Positions 54,701 through 62,881 are shown, counted from the first letter of the stretch. The stretch is 64,000 bases of DNA from Stutzerimonas stutzeri (GCF_024451105.1 NZ_JANGEY010000003.1:248001-312000); one strand, 5' to 3'. The notes: generated by a model not told the origin, from the sequence alone. Numbers and translations are program-made.

Positions 54701-54773
54701 CACGGCGATCACCCTGCTGTTCGTCCCGGCGCTCTATGCGCTGTGGTTCCGCCTGGCGCCGGCTGCCGGTTAA
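51711..54773 (+). CDS. RND efflux permease
   Basis: A 1020-residue HAE1-family transporter. The TM4 proton-relay acidic pair is present (LGLLVDDAIIAVEMMLVKMEEG). EDPAFTVRAMLVSVLWPGATPAE near the N-terminus is typical of a subgroup seen with TetR and a single lipoprotein adaptor, different from MuxB/MuxC. The C-terminal half includes GLTGLAGILMRNTLILTQQV. It starts in an ATGA overlap with the adaptor. The system has no outer-membrane factor in the window. The substrate is unknown. Confidence 0.92.
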   Translation: MSFPNLSALAVRERALTLFLLVLAMLAGVQSFLALGRAEDPAFTVRAMLVSVLWPGATPAELQAQVVDRLEKRIQEVENLYRIETSIRAGQATLQIEFHDHTPQAQVPALFYEVRKRMQDEAASLPPGVLGPIVRDDFSDVYFSLIALTAPGLPMHALTRDAEAIRDRLQRVPGVHKAMLLGERSERVYLEFDNARLSNLGIDPQAVFAAIDASNRLLPAGRLETDGPRLHLRLDADLSDPEQLAGVPVRVGNRVLRLADLADIRRGYEDPPSYLVRSRGEDALLLGVVMNKGENGLELGARLAEFLAAERRQLPLGMTLEVLTNQADAIDQAVSLFQLKFLVAVAVVVAVSVLAIGLRAGLIVGIAVPLTLGLTFLVMLLEGIDLDRVTLGALIIALGLLVDDAIIAVEMMLVKMEEGWDRVRAAAHAWTVTAAPMLYGTLVTVAGFFPIGFARSGVGEYAGNIFWVLAIALLVSWLVAVVFVPYLGVKMLPSFAARSGHDHAGLYHTPAYRRLRALIGWCVTWRKTVVGATVALLGLSVAGMVLLVEKQFFPSSDRPEVLVAVYLPQGGSVAATDATVRKLEAILAPLPEVRSLSAYVGAGAPRFFLGANPEPPSPAFAKVLAVAQDVAARETLMATLQRHIDRGDFPEARVRVYRLLYGPPVVWPVAFRVFGPDPLVLRDVAQRVRAVMADDPHVVDPHLEWDERAPVLHLAMDAERLRLLGLTPQEVARQLQFQLDGVAVTQLRQDIRSVEVIARGSSGGRRLDADGLASLEVLGGDGRKLPFGQLGRLEVRFEDPLIKRYNREPVLTVQADVRGAQPNDVTADLWRALAELRGQLPAGYRIDIAGAVEESGKADASIQKLQPAMVAFMLILIMLQMRSFSGTFIVLATAPLGLIGAVLALRLFDQPFGFVALLGLTGLAGILMRNTLILTQQVADNLAAGMPAFAAVVEAAVQRARPVLLTALAAALAFVPLTLDGFWGPLAYVLIGGVAVGTAITLLFVPALYALWFRLAPAAG

Positions 54774-54920
54774 CCCCTGGCGGCGGCGGCGCCGGCCGAC
54801 GCCGCCACGGACCTGGCCGCTCGGCGAGCTGGCCAGGCGGCCTTCGGTTCCGTAACATCCCGCCCCCTTTTTTCGCCAAACCCCGCAGCCGGCTGCGCCG
54901 GCCTCCACCCCAGGTAAGCC

Positions 54921-56366
54921 ATGAAACCCACACGTCTGCGCGCCGATGTCCTCGCCGGACTCACCACCTCCTTCGCCCTGGTGCCCGAGTGCATCGCCTT
55001 CGCCCTGGTCGCCCAGCTCAACCCGCTGATGGGCCTCTACGGCGCCTTCATCATCTGCACCCTCACCGCGCTGTTCGGCGGCCGGCCGGGCATGGTCTCC
55101 GGCGCCGCCGGCTCGATGGCGGTGGTCATCGTCGCCCTGGTGGTGCAGCACGGCGCGCAGTACCTGCTGGCCACCGTGCTGCTCGGCGGCCTGCTGATGG
55201 TCGCCTTCGGCCTGCTGCGCCTCGGCAAGCTGATCCGCATGGTGCCGCACCCGGTGATGATCGGTTTCGTCAACGGCCTGGCGATCATCATCGCCCTGTC
55301 CCAGCTCGAGCACTTCCAGCACGACGAAACCTGGCTGAGCGGCACGCCGCTGTACCTGATGCTCGGACTGGTGGTGGTGACCATGGCGATCGTCTACCTG
55401 CTGCCGCGGCTGACCCGCGCGGTGCCGGCGGCGCTGGTGGCGATCCTCGGCGTCGGCCTGGCGGTCTGGCTGCTCGAGCTGCCGACCCACACCCTCGGCG
55501 ACATGGCCAACATCGCCGGCGGCCTGCCCGCCTTCGCCCTGCCGGCCATCCCCTGGAACCTGGAGACCCTGGCGATCATCGCCCCCTACGCGGTGCTGAT
55601 GGCGCTGGTCGGCCTGCTGGAAACCCTGCTGACCCTCAACCTCACCGACGAGATCACCGAGAGCCGCGGCTATCCGGACCGCGAGTGCACCGCGCTGGGC
55701 GCGGCCAACATCGCCTCCGGGCTGTTCGGCGGCATGGGCGGCTGCGCGATGATCGGCCAGACCATGATCAACCTCAGCTCCGGCGGCCGCGGCCGGCTGT
55801 CCGGGGTGGTTGCCGGGGTGATGATCCTGCTGTTCGTGCTGTTCCTCGCCCCGCTGATCGAGCGCATCCCGCTCGCCGCGCTGGTCGGGGTGATGTTCGT
55901 GGTGGCCCAGCAGACCTTCGCCTGGGCCTCGCTGCGGGTGTTCGGCAAGGTGCCGCTCAACGATGCGCTGGTGATCGTCGCGGTGACGGTGATCACCGTG
56001 TTCACCGACCTGGCCACCGCGGTGCTGTGCGGCATCGTCATCGCCGCGCTGAACTTCGCCTGGCAGCAGGCCCGCGAGCTGTACGCCGACAGCGATCTGC
56101 AGGCCGACGGCAGCAAGCTGTATCGGCTGCACGGCACACTGTTCTTCGCCTCGACCACGCCGTTCCTCAACCACTTCGACGTGGCCGGCGACCCGGCCCA
56201 GGTGACCCTCGACTGCCGCCACCTGAGCTTCGTCGACTACTCGGCGATCGCCGCGCTGAAGACCCTGCGCGAGCGCTACGCCCGCGCCGGCAAGCACCTG
56301 CGCGTGCTACACCTGTCCGAGCGCTGCAAGCAGCTGCTCAAGCGCGCCGGCGTGCAGCACGACTGA
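54921..56366 (+). CDS. SulP-family anion transporter with STAS domain
   Basis: A 481-residue inner-membrane transporter. About ten or more hydrophobic segments fill residues 7-385, with the family stretch AGLTTSFALVPECIAFALVA near the N-terminus and GGMGGCAMIGQTMINLSSGGRGR in the middle. The C-terminal STAS domain (about 395-480) contains VTLDCRHLSFVDYSAIAALKTL. SulP proteins move sulfate, bicarbonate or dicarboxylates, usually with H+ or Na+. No sulfur- or carbon-related neighbours point to one substrate. A repeat hairpin at 56391 separates it from the convergent SDR gene. Confidence 0.88.
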   Translation: MKPTRLRADVLAGLTTSFALVPECIAFALVAQLNPLMGLYGAFIICTLTALFGGRPGMVSGAAGSMAVVIVALVVQHGAQYLLATVLLGGLLMVAFGLLRLGKLIRMVPHPVMIGFVNGLAIIIALSQLEHFQHDETWLSGTPLYLMLGLVVVTMAIVYLLPRLTRAVPAALVAILGVGLAVWLLELPTHTLGDMANIAGGLPAFALPAIPWNLETLAIIAPYAVLMALVGLLETLLTLNLTDEITESRGYPDRECTALGAANIASGLFGGMGGCAMIGQTMINLSSGGRGRLSGVVAGVMILLFVLFLAPLIERIPLAALVGVMFVVAQQTFAWASLRVFGKVPLNDALVIVAVTVITVFTDLATAVLCGIVIAALNFAWQQARELYADSDLQADGSKLYRLHGTLFFASTTPFLNHFDVAGDPAQVTLDCRHLSFVDYSAIAALKTLRERYARAGKHLRVLHLSERCKQLLKRAGVQHD

Positions 56367-56390
56367 GGCAGGCCTGCAGGCAGCCTGCCT

Positions 56391-56416
56391 CCCCTCTCCC
56401 GCCAGCGGGAGAGGGG
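56391..56416. repeat. CCCTCTCCCGC-type hairpin repeat, copy A
   Basis: CCCCTCTCCCGC and GCGGGAGAGGGG are perfect 12-base arms with a 2-base loop, between convergent genes where it can serve as a terminator. Nearly the same stem recurs at 63706. Confidence 0.75.
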
Positions 56417-56461
56417 GCGTTCGCTGCATAGCTCTGCAGCTCAGCCCGCCGCGGATCAGGA

Positions 56462-57256
56462 TCAGGCAATGCTCTCGACGATCCCGCCATCGACCCGCAG
56501 CGCTGCGCCGGTGGTGGCGCTGGCCTGCGGCGAGGCGGCGTAGACGCACAGGCTGGCCACCTCCTCCGGGCTGGCGAAGCGACGGATCAGCGTCGAGGGG
56601 CGGTTCTCCCTGAGGAACAGCGCCTCCATCTCCTCCAGCGACACACCGCGCTCCCTGGCCATCTGCGTGAAGAAGGTGGTCACCCCCTCGGTGCGGGTCG
56701 GTCCGGGCAGGATGCTGTTGACGGTCACCCCGCTGCCGGCCAGCACCTTGGCCAGGCCGCGCGACACGCCCTGCAGCGCCGCCTTGCTGACGCCGTAGTG
56801 GACCATCTCGGCGGGGATGTTCAATGCCGACTCGCTGGAGATGAACTGGATGCGTCCCCAGCCGCGCGCCTGCATGCCGCGGGCGTAATGGCGCGCCAGG
56901 CGCACGCCGCTCATCACGTTGACCTGGAAGATCGCCTCCCAGTCGGCATCCTCGATGGCGAAGAACTCCTTGGCGCCGTAGACGCCGAGGTTGTTGACCA
57001 GGATGTCGGCCTCGGGCTCGGCGGCGATCAGTGTCCGACAGCCTTCGGCAGTGCCGGCGTCGGCCACCACGCCACGTGCCAGCTCGCCGGCGCGGGTGTC
57101 GCGCAGGCTGGCCAGCGCGGCGTCGACCCGCCCCGCCTCGCGGCCACAGACCACCACGCTCGCCCCGGCATCGGCCAGGCCCCTGGCGATGGCCAGGCCG
57201 ATACCGCCGGTGGAGCCGGTGACGATGGCAGTCTTGCCGGAAAGGTCGATGATCAT
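56462..57256 (-). CDS. Short-chain dehydrogenase/reductase
   Basis: A 264-residue classical SDR. The cofactor motif TGSTGGIG is at residues 13-20, NNLGVYG replaces the usual NNAG, and the catalytic Ser-Tyr-Lys is in ISSESALNIPAEMVHYGVSKAAL. The C-terminus has GAALRVDGGIV. It lies 36 bases after the flavodoxin-fold gene and is probably the last gene of the meta-cleavage transcript. It could oxidise an alcohol or diol formed before ring cleavage, but the substrate is not readable. Confidence 0.85.
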   Translation of the reverse strand: MIIDLSGKTAIVTGSTGGIGLAIARGLADAGASVVVCGREAGRVDAALASLRDTRAGELARGVVADAGTAEGCRTLIAAEPEADILVNNLGVYGAKEFFAIEDADWEAIFQVNVMSGVRLARHYARGMQARGWGRIQFISSESALNIPAEMVHYGVSKAALQGVSRGLAKVLAGSGVTVNSILPGPTRTEGVTTFFTQMARERGVSLEEMEALFLRENRPSTLIRRFASPEEVASLCVYAASPQASATTGAALRVDGGIVESIA

Positions 57257-57292
57257 GCAGTAACTCCTGTAATGGATGGGTAATGGAGGGTT

Positions 57293-57991
57293 TCAGCGCG
57301 GCAGCAGCCGGTCGTCATAGTCGGCGAGACTGGGGAAGCGCAGCGGTTCCAGGCTGTCCAGCGCGCCCAGGTGGTGCCGGTAGTCGGCGAGGATCTGCCC
57401 CCGCGCCGCGTCGTCGACGTAGGGCACGTGGTAGCCGATGAAGGGCGGCAGCACCGTGAAGCCGCAGTAGGCCAGGCTGCCCTGCAGCAGCGGGCGCAGC
57501 AGGGTGTGGAGCTCGCCGTGGATGCCCGCGGCACCGAACATCTGTTCGCGCCCGCCGAGGGTGATGGTCGCGGTGGCGCGCTTGCCGCCCATGCCGCCAC
57601 GGTCGTAGATGCGCCGACCGCCGTAGAACACCCCGGAAATCATCACCCGGTCGATCCAGCCCTTGAGGATCGCCGGCATCGAGAACCAGTACAGCGGGAA
57701 GTTGAAGATCAGCAGGTCGCACCACTGCACCTTGGCGATCTCGGCGGCGATGTCCGGCGCCAGGGTGCCGGCCGCGTAGTTGTGGCGCTGCTCGAGGGCG
57801 TAGACCAGGTAGTCCGGGTTGGCCCGGCTGCCGAAGTCGGCGGCGCTGGCCACCGGGTTCCAGTCCATCGCATGCAGGTCGGAGACCTGCACCGCGTGGC
57901 CGGCGGCGCTCAGCTGCTCGACGGCGCAATCCTTCAGCGCGCTGTTGAACGAGCGCGGCTCGTGGTGGGCGTGGACGATCAGTACGTTCAT
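57293..57991 (-). CDS. Flavodoxin-fold NAD(P)H oxidoreductase (MdaB/KefF/NQO family)
   Basis: A 232-residue FMN/FAD-dependent quinone-reductase-like protein. It starts MNVLIVHAHHEPRSFNSALKD, the typical flavin-phosphate loop, and has FNFPLYWFSMPAILKGWIDRV and GGREQMFGAAGIHG in the middle. I chose the ATG at 57991; a longer frame begins inside the adjacent repeat element and is not supported. In the meta-cleavage operon it may recycle quinones formed from catechols, which would protect cells from redox cycling. This role is inferred from context. Confidence 0.85.
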   Translation of the reverse strand: MNVLIVHAHHEPRSFNSALKDCAVEQLSAAGHAVQVSDLHAMDWNPVASAADFGSRANPDYLVYALEQRHNYAAGTLAPDIAAEIAKVQWCDLLIFNFPLYWFSMPAILKGWIDRVMISGVFYGGRRIYDRGGMGGKRATATITLGGREQMFGAAGIHGELHTLLRPLLQGSLAYCGFTVLPPFIGYHVPYVDDAARGQILADYRHHLGALDSLEPLRFPSLADYDDRLLPR

Positions 57992-58010
57992 GAGGGCGTT
58001 GTCCAATCCT

Positions 58011-58068
58011 GTAGGGGCGAATTCATTCGCCAACGGGGCTCCGGTCAGGCGAATGAATTCGCCCCTAC
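58011..58068. repeat. Dispersed palindromic element (GTAGGGGCGAATT family), copy 2
   Basis: GTAGGGGCGAATTCATTCGC and its reverse complement form arms of about 21 bases around a 16-base loop, giving a long perfect stem. It lies between the oxidoreductase and ferredoxin genes, and its right end contains the ferredoxin stop codon. Confidence 0.9.
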
Positions 58069-58421
58069 AGGGGCAGGTGATTCCCCGGCGCGTTGGCCGG
58101 CGCCAGCGGCATCAGCCCTCGACACACCGCCTTGTGCAGCTTGCCGACCACCTTGAGGCTCAGGTCGCTCTGCGCCTGGATGCAGCAGGCCAGCACGGTG
58201 CCGTGCTCTTCTTCGTCGACGCTGACATGCCCGCGGCTCATGGTGCGGGTGGTGCGGTAGTCGCCGCGGGTGACCTGCACCTTGCACACCCCGCAGCCGC
58301 CGCCGCGGCAGCCGACCGGGATGCCCTTGCGGCCGAGCCTGGCCATGCCGTTGAGCACGGTTTCCTGCTCGTCGCAGGCGTAGCGCTCGCCGGTATCCTC
58401 GATATGGATCTCGTGTTTCAT
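58065..58421 (-). CDS. Plant-type [2Fe-2S] ferredoxin
   Basis: A 118-residue ferredoxin. The cluster ligands are in VGCRGGGCGVCKVQ and the later LACCIQAQ, matching the chloroplast-type ferredoxins of meta-cleavage operons (XylT, DmpQ, NahT), which re-reduce inactivated catechol 2,3-dioxygenase. No dioxygenase gene is in the window; it is expected upstream of dmpC, beyond the right edge. The gene starts in an ATGA overlap with the tautomerase. Its stop TAG (58067-58065) and last codons lie at the edge of repeat copy 2, so the C-terminal tail may have been changed by that insertion. Confidence 0.87.
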   Translation of the reverse strand: MKHEIHIEDTGERYACDEQETVLNGMARLGRKGIPVGCRGGGCGVCKVQVTRGDYRTTRTMSRGHVSVDEEEHGTVLACCIQAQSDLSLKVVGKLHKAVCRGLMPLAPANAPGNHLPL

Positions 58422-58846
58422 GCGACACCCTCCCCGGCTGCGGCGCGGGCCGCGACCTCATCGGCGCGCAGCACGCTGGCCGGCGCGCCGCCGATGGACC
58501 AGTCCTCCGGCGCCACCCGCCGGCACAGGCCGCGCACCAGCTCGCGGCGCACGTCGAGCACCTCCACCAGCAGCTCGGTGAAACCCTGGTGCAGACGCTG
58601 GCGCTCCTCCAGCGCACGGCCGTCGAGGACGATGAATTCGAAATAGGGGGCGTGCAGGCCGTTGCTGCTGCACGGCGCGCCGGCGACCGCGCACTGGCTG
58701 GCCGGATAGGTGGTGATGAAGGCCCGCACCCGCGCCATGGGCGCCTTGAGCACGTCGCTGTAGAGGCGCGAAGCCTCGACCAGCAGGCGTTCGTCCTGCT
58801 CCGCGGAGCTATGCCCCGCCAGCAGGTGGAAGTTCACGACAGGCAT
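58418..58846 (-). CDS. Tautomerase-superfamily protein, double-length
   Basis: A 142-residue protein beginning MPVVNFHLL, so removal of Met exposes the catalytic Pro1 of the tautomerase superfamily. It is about twice the length of 4-oxalocrotonate tautomerase, as in fused family members such as malonate semialdehyde decarboxylase or the MIF-like and cis-CaaD groups. PAPYFEF-like sequence HAPYFEFIVLDGRALEERQRL and a second beta-alpha unit follow. It overlaps the ferredoxin start (ATGA). A true 4-OT (dmpI) is also in the operon, so this one probably acts on another enol or unsaturated acid. Confidence 0.75.
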   Translation of the reverse strand: MPVVNFHLLAGHSSAEQDERLLVEASRLYSDVLKAPMARVRAFITTYPASQCAVAGAPCSSNGLHAPYFEFIVLDGRALEERQRLHQGFTELLVEVLDVRRELVRGLCRRVAPEDWSIGGAPASVLRADEVAARAAAGEGVA

Positions 58847-58978
58847 GGCGCATCTCCGATTATTTTTATCTGTGCATTCAATCCGCAGCCTGCACAGGAT
58901 GCACTGCGCCCGGCAAGGCTTCGGCATGGATTCGGTGCGAACAGCGCACCATAGATGCAGGCTGCGCGAGGCGCCCGC

Positions 58979-59734
58979 CTACGGCAGCCCCCGACGTCGC
59001 CCCGAATCCAGCATCAGCGTCGAGCCGGTCATGGCATCGGCTTCCGGCGCCAGCAGCAGCGACACCGCCCAGGCCACCTGCTGCGGGGTGGTCAGCGCGC
59101 CGAGGGACGACTCGGCGCACATCTCGGCCAGCACCGCCTCGGTGCTGATCCCGCGCAGTGCCGCGCGGTCGGCGGCGACGCGGTGCAGGCGTTCGGTGTC
59201 GGCCGGACCGGGGGCGATCAGGTGCGCGGTGATCCCGCGCGCGCCGTAGGCCAGGCTGAGCTGGCGGCTGGCGTTGGCCAGCGCGGCGTTGGCCACCCCG
59301 GCCGCCGCCGCGTAGGCGGTCGGCTCGAAGCCGTAGTGGCCGCCGATGGCCACCAGGCGCGAGCCCCTCAGCAGGCGCGAGTCCACCGCGCGCACCAGGC
59401 GCAGCAGGCCGCCGACCTTGATGTTCACCGCATCCACCAGCGCCGAAGTCGGCGCCTCCAGCACCCCGCCAGCCACCGCCACGCCCGGCCCGTGCACGAC
59501 CATGCGCACCGGGCGGTCGACAGCGGCGGCAATCGCCACGATGGCTTCGTCGCTGGCGATATCGGCCACGCAACCGCTCACGCCGGGGTGGCGGCTGGCC
59601 AGTGCATCGATGCTCGCCGCGCTGCGCGCCACCGCCAGCACGTCCAGGCCTGCGGCGCACAGCCGCGCGACTATCGCCTGGCCGAAGGCGCCGGTGGCAC
59701 CGACCACCACGGCCAGTTCCTTGTTCGCACTCAT
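58979..59734 (-). CDS. Atypical short-chain dehydrogenase-like protein
   Basis: A 251-residue Rossmann protein starting MSANKELAVVVGATGAFGQAIV, with a GxxGxxG-like loop. GGGAGGTGAAC is a good ribosome site before the ATG at 59734. The catalytic region is unusual: where SDRs have YxxxK this protein has YAAAAGVANAAL after GHYGFEPTA, and the usual Ser is replaced within VAIGGHYG. The Lys appears lost. It may use another base, bind cofactor without redox, or act on an easy substrate. It follows dmpG after a repeat and may belong to the same transcript. Confidence 0.78.
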   Translation of the reverse strand: MSANKELAVVVGATGAFGQAIVARLCAAGLDVLAVARSAASIDALASRHPGVSGCVADIASDEAIVAIAAAVDRPVRMVVHGPGVAVAGGVLEAPTSALVDAVNIKVGGLLRLVRAVDSRLLRGSRLVAIGGHYGFEPTAYAAAAGVANAALANASRQLSLAYGARGITAHLIAPGPADTERLHRVAADRAALRGISTEAVLAEMCAESSLGALTTPQQVAWAVSLLLAPEADAMTGSTLMLDSGRRRGLP

Positions 59735-59777
59735 GTTCACCTCCCGGGGCAAACGCATGGAGCCGATTTCCCGATCC

Positions 59778-59834
59778 GTGGGGGCGAATTCATTCGCCTG
59801 GGTACCCCGGCAAGGCGAATGAATTCGCCCCTAC
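59778..59834. repeat. Dispersed palindromic element (GTAGGGGCGAATT family), copy 3
   Basis: Arms GTGGGGGCGAATTCATTCGC and GCGAATGAATTCGCCCCTAC, with one mismatch at the outer end, flank a loop containing GGTACC. It lies between dmpG and the atypical SDR, where its stem could affect read-through. Confidence 0.9.
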
Positions 59835-59887
59835 AGGGGCCTCCATAAACGGCAACGCCGGACAGGTCACCCTGCCCGGCGCTCGCC

Positions 59888-60937
59888 TCAGGCCGACTTC
59901 AGCAGCCCGCGCTCCTTGGCCATGGTCATCGCGGTGTCGAGGATCATGTCCTCCTGGCCGCCGATCATCTTCCTGCGGCCCAGCTCGACCAGGATGTCGC
60001 GCGCGGGCACGCCGAAGCGCTCGGAAGCGCGCTTGGAGTGCAGCAGGAAGGTCGAGTAGACGCCGGCGTAGCCGAGGGTCAGCGACTCGCGGTCGACGCG
60101 CACCACGTGCTCCATCATCGGCACGATGATGTCCTCGGCGACGTCCATCAGCTTGAACAGGTCGACGCCGGTATCGATGCCCATGCGCTCGCACACCGCG
60201 GCGAACACCTCCAGCGGGGTGTTGCCGGCGCCGGCGCCGAGGCCCGCCGCCGAGCCGTCGATGCGGCTGGCACCAGCCTCGATGGCAGCGATGGAGTTGG
60301 CGATGCCCATGCCCAGGTTGTGGTGGCCGTGGAAGCCGATCTCGGTTTCCGGGTTGAGCACCTCGCGCAGGGCACCGATGCGTGCCTTGACGTCCTCCGG
60401 CAGCATGTAGCCGGCCGAGTCGGTGACGTACACGGTCTGCGCGCCGTAGGACTCCATCAGCTTGCCCTGCCTGGCGATGCCGGCGGCATCGTTGAGGTGG
60501 GCCATCATCAGGAAGCCGGTGGTGTCCATGCCCAGCTTGCGGGCGAAGGCGATGTGCTGCGGCGAGGTGTCCGCCTCGGTGCAGTGGGTGGCGACGTGCA
60601 CGCTGCGCGCACCGCAGTCGTAGGCCGACTGCAGCTCCTTCATGGTGCCCAGGCCCGGAATCAGCAGCACCGAGACCTTGGCCTGCTTCATCTTGGCGGC
60701 GACGGCGCTGATGTACTCCTCGTTGCTGTGCGGGGCGAAGCCGTGCTGCAGCGAGTTGCCGCCCAGGCCCGCGCCGTGGGTGACCTGGATGTAGGGCACC
60801 CCGGCATCGTCGAGGGCGGTGGCGACCTTGACCATCTGCTCGATGCTGATCTGCTCGCGCTTGGCGTGCATGCCGTCGCGCAGGCACATGTCGTGGAGGA
60901 TGACCTTGCGGCCCTTGAGACTGTTGGACTGGCTCAT
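59888..60937 (-). CDS. dmpG: 4-Hydroxy-2-oxovalerate aldolase
   Basis: A 349-residue DRE-TIM aldolase that splits 4-hydroxy-2-oxovalerate to pyruvate and acetaldehyde, close to DmpG in length. Metal-binding and catalytic parts are seen in [16 protein letters not shown] and [17 protein letters not shown] (the His-x-His pair). The C-terminus has the DmpG communication-domain segment [19 protein letters not shown]. The start shares one base with the dmpF stop (TGATG), so the two are coupled. In this family acetaldehyde is channelled directly to DmpF in a heterotetramer. Confidence 0.95.
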   Translation of the reverse strand: MSQSNSLKGRKVILHDMCLRDGMHAKREQISIEQMVKVATALDDAGVPYIQVTHGAGLGGNSLQHGFAPHSNEEYISAVAAKMKQAKVSVLLIPGLGTMKELQSAYDCGARSVHVATHCTEADTSPQHIAFARKLGMDTTGFLMMAHLNDAAGIARQGKLMESYGAQTVYVTDSAGYMLPEDVKARIGALREVLNPETEIGFHGHHNLGMGIANSIAAIEAGASRIDGSAAGLGAGAGNTPLEVFAAVCERMGIDTGVDLFKLMDVAEDIIVPMMEHVVRVDRESLTLGYAGVYSTFLLHSKRASERFGVPARDILVELGRRKMIGGQEDMILDTAMTMAKERGLLKSA

Positions 60938-61851
60938 CACGCAACCTCCGGGGTGGGCAGCTGGATCTTTCCGGCAAGGATCTCCTCGGCGAACATCTCG
61001 GCGGTACGGGTGGCCGCCGCGGTCATGATGTCGAGGTTGCCGGCGTAGGTCGGCAGGTAGTCGCCGAGACCGGCCACTTCCATGAACACCGCCACCTTGT
61101 TGCCGTCGAACAGCGGGCCGTTGACCAGCCGGTAGCCCGGCACGTACTTCTGCACCTCGCTGATCATCTCGAGGATCGAGGCGCTGATGCGCTCCTGGTC
61201 CGGCTCGTCGTCGGTCAGGCAGGAGATGGTGTTGCGCATGATCATCGGCGGCTCGGCCGGGTTGATGATCGCCAGGGCCTTGCCCTTGCGCGCGCCGCCG
61301 ACCTTCTCCAGCGCGTTGGAGGTGGTGTAGGTGAACTCGTCGAGGTTGGCGCGGGTGCCCGGGCCGATCGATTTCGACGCCAGGCTGGCGACGATCTCGG
61401 CGTAGCCGACGCTCTGGATGCGCGACACCGCGTGGACGATCGGGATGGTCGCCTGGCCGGCGCAGGAGATCATGTTGACGTTCATCTCCAGCTTGTCGGC
61501 GTGCTCGCGCAGGTTGACCGGCGGCACGCACAGCGGGCCGATGGCCGCCGGGGTCAGGTCGATCATCAGCACGCCCAGTTCGTTGAGCTTGCGGCTGTTC
61601 TCGGCGTGCACGTAGGCGCTGGTGGCGTCGAAGGCGATCTGGATGTTGTCCTCCAGCACGTGCTTGAGCAGGCCGTCCACGCCATCGGCGGTGGTCTTCA
61701 GGCCCATCTCGCGGGCGCGCGCCAGTCCTTCGGACTCGGGGTCGATGCCGACCATCCATACCGGCTCCAGCACGGCGCTGCGCTGGATCTTGTAGATCAG
61801 GTCGGTGCCGATATTGCCCGAGCCGATCAGTGCGCAACGGATCTTCTTCAT
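60937..61851 (-). CDS. dmpF: Acetaldehyde dehydrogenase (acylating)
   Basis: A 304-residue NAD- and CoA-dependent enzyme converting acetaldehyde to acetyl-Co[10 protein letters not shown] is the NAD-binding loop at residues 10-18. The catalytic Cys130 lies in [12 protein letters not shown], equivalent to Cys132 of DmpF. RNTISCL and [18 protein letters not shown] are further family stretches. The ATG at 61851 overlaps the dmpI stop as ATGA; an open extension to 61959 covers dmpI in another frame and is not used. Confidence 0.95.
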   Translation of the reverse strand: MKKIRCALIGSGNIGTDLIYKIQRSAVLEPVWMVGIDPESEGLARAREMGLKTTADGVDGLLKHVLEDNIQIAFDATSAYVHAENSRKLNELGVLMIDLTPAAIGPLCVPPVNLREHADKLEMNVNMISCAGQATIPIVHAVSRIQSVGYAEIVASLASKSIGPGTRANLDEFTYTTSNALEKVGGARKGKALAIINPAEPPMIMRNTISCLTDDEPDQERISASILEMISEVQKYVPGYRLVNGPLFDGNKVAVFMEVAGLGDYLPTYAGNLDIMTAAATRTAEMFAEEILAGKIQLPTPEVA

Positions 61852-62057
61852 TGCCCCTGCTCCTGCAGCGCGGCGCGCTGCGGCTTGCTCAGGCCGGCGA
61901 CGTAGAACTCGTGTTCGCGGTGTTCGGTGATCAGGATGCGCACGGTTTCCGGGCTGCAATCCAGGCTGTCGGCGACCGCGGCGGTAACGGCGGCAGCGAC
62001 GCGCTGCTTCTGTTCCACGGTGCGGCCTTCGATCATGTGCATTTCGATGATGGGCAT
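61848..62057 (-). CDS. dmpI: 4-Oxalocrotonate tautomerase
   Basis: A 69-residue protein beginning [18 protein letters not shown]; Pro1 after Met removal is the general base. The GR and EQK positions match 4-OT (Arg11 region), and VRILITEH follows. It is a few residues longer than DmpI. It isomerises 2-hydroxymuconate to its keto form before decarboxylation by DmpH. It lies between dmpH and dmpF; the stop overlaps the dmpF start (ATGA). Confidence 0.92.
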   Translation of the reverse strand: MPIIEMHMIEGRTVEQKQRVAAAVTAAVADSLDCSPETVRILITEHREHEFYVAGLSKPQRAALQEQGQ

Positions 62058-62077
62058 GGCTGTATTCCTGATTGTTG

Positions 62078-62881
62078 TTATTCGGTGAAGCGCATGGAAA
62101 CCGAACCGAGTTCCTGGAAGCGCGCGACCACGCTGTCGCCCGGCTTGACCGGCACGGCCTCGGTGATCCCGCCGCTCATCACGAAGCTGCCGGCCGGCAG
62201 GTTCTCGCCCAGTTCGGCGAGGATGTTCACCAGCATCGCCACCGCCTCGGCCGGGTGGCCGAGCACCGCGGCGCTGGCGCCCATGCCGACGATCTCGCCG
62301 TTTTTCTCCATCACCACGCCGAGGGTGCGCAGGTCGAGGTCCTCGACGTAGCGCGGCCGGCCGCCGCCGACGAAGCGCGCCGAGGAGCCGTTGTCGGCGA
62401 TCACGCTGGCCAGGTCGAACTTGAAGCCGGAGAAGCGCGAGTCGATGATCTCCACCGCCGGCAGCACGTAGTCGGTGGCGGCCAGCACGTCGGCCGCGGT
62501 GCAGCCCGGCCCCTGCAGGGTTTCCTTCATCACGAAGGCCACTTCGCACTCGACGCGCGGGTGCACCAGGTCGCCGGTGGAGATCGCCGAGTTCTCCGGG
62601 CGCGCCATGCGGTCGGTGAGGAAGCCGATGGACGGTACGCTGACGCCCATCTGCTGCATCTTCGCCTTGGAGGTCAGTCCGGCCTTCCAGCCGACCAGCT
62701 TGTGGCCCTGGGCGATGAAGCGCCGGCGCAGCTCGCTCTGCACGGCGTAGCCGTCGGCGATGGTCATGTCCGGGTATTCGTCGGTGAGCTTGGGGATCGC
62801 GTAGGCGCGGGTCTGCGCCCCTTCGACGCGCTCGCACAGGCGCACGATGTCCTCGCGGGACAGGGTCAGGTTGCTGCTCAT
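62078..62881 (-). CDS. dmpH: 4-Oxalocrotonate decarboxylase
   Basis: A 267-residue enzyme of the hydratase/decarboxylase family, near the usual 264. It begins [23 protein letters not shown] and contains [30 protein letters not shown] and [21 protein letters not shown], with the metal-binding Glu residues in ECEV and EIID. It pairs with the hydratase DmpE, to which it is homologous. The [14 protein letters not shown] segment and position next to dmpI favour decarboxylase over hydratase. The ATG overlaps the dmpE stop. Confidence 0.9.
   Translation of the reverse strand: MSSNLTLSREDIVRLCERVEGAQTRAYAIPKLTDEYPDMTIADGYAVQSELRRRFIAQGHKLVGWKAGLTSKAKMQQMGVSVPSIGFLTDRMARPENSAISTGDLVHPRVECEVAFVMKETLQGPGCTAADVLAATDYVLPAVEIIDSRFSGFKFDLASVIADNGSSARFVGGGRPRYVEDLDLRTLGVVMEKNGEIVGMGASAAVLGHPAEAVAMLVNILAELGENLPAGSFVMSGGITEAVPVKPGDSVVARFQELGSVSMRFTE

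Noticed and set aside
51414..56297. Very long minus-strand frame of 1627 codons
   Set aside because: It is antisense to the adaptor end, the RND permease and the SulP gene, with a repetitive His/Gln/Asp composition typical of a shadow of hydrophobic genes.
57992..58033. Earlier start for the flavodoxin-fold gene
   Set aside because: The extension is encoded within repeat copy 2 and adds residues unlike the family; the ATG at 57991 starts exactly at the conserved first strand.
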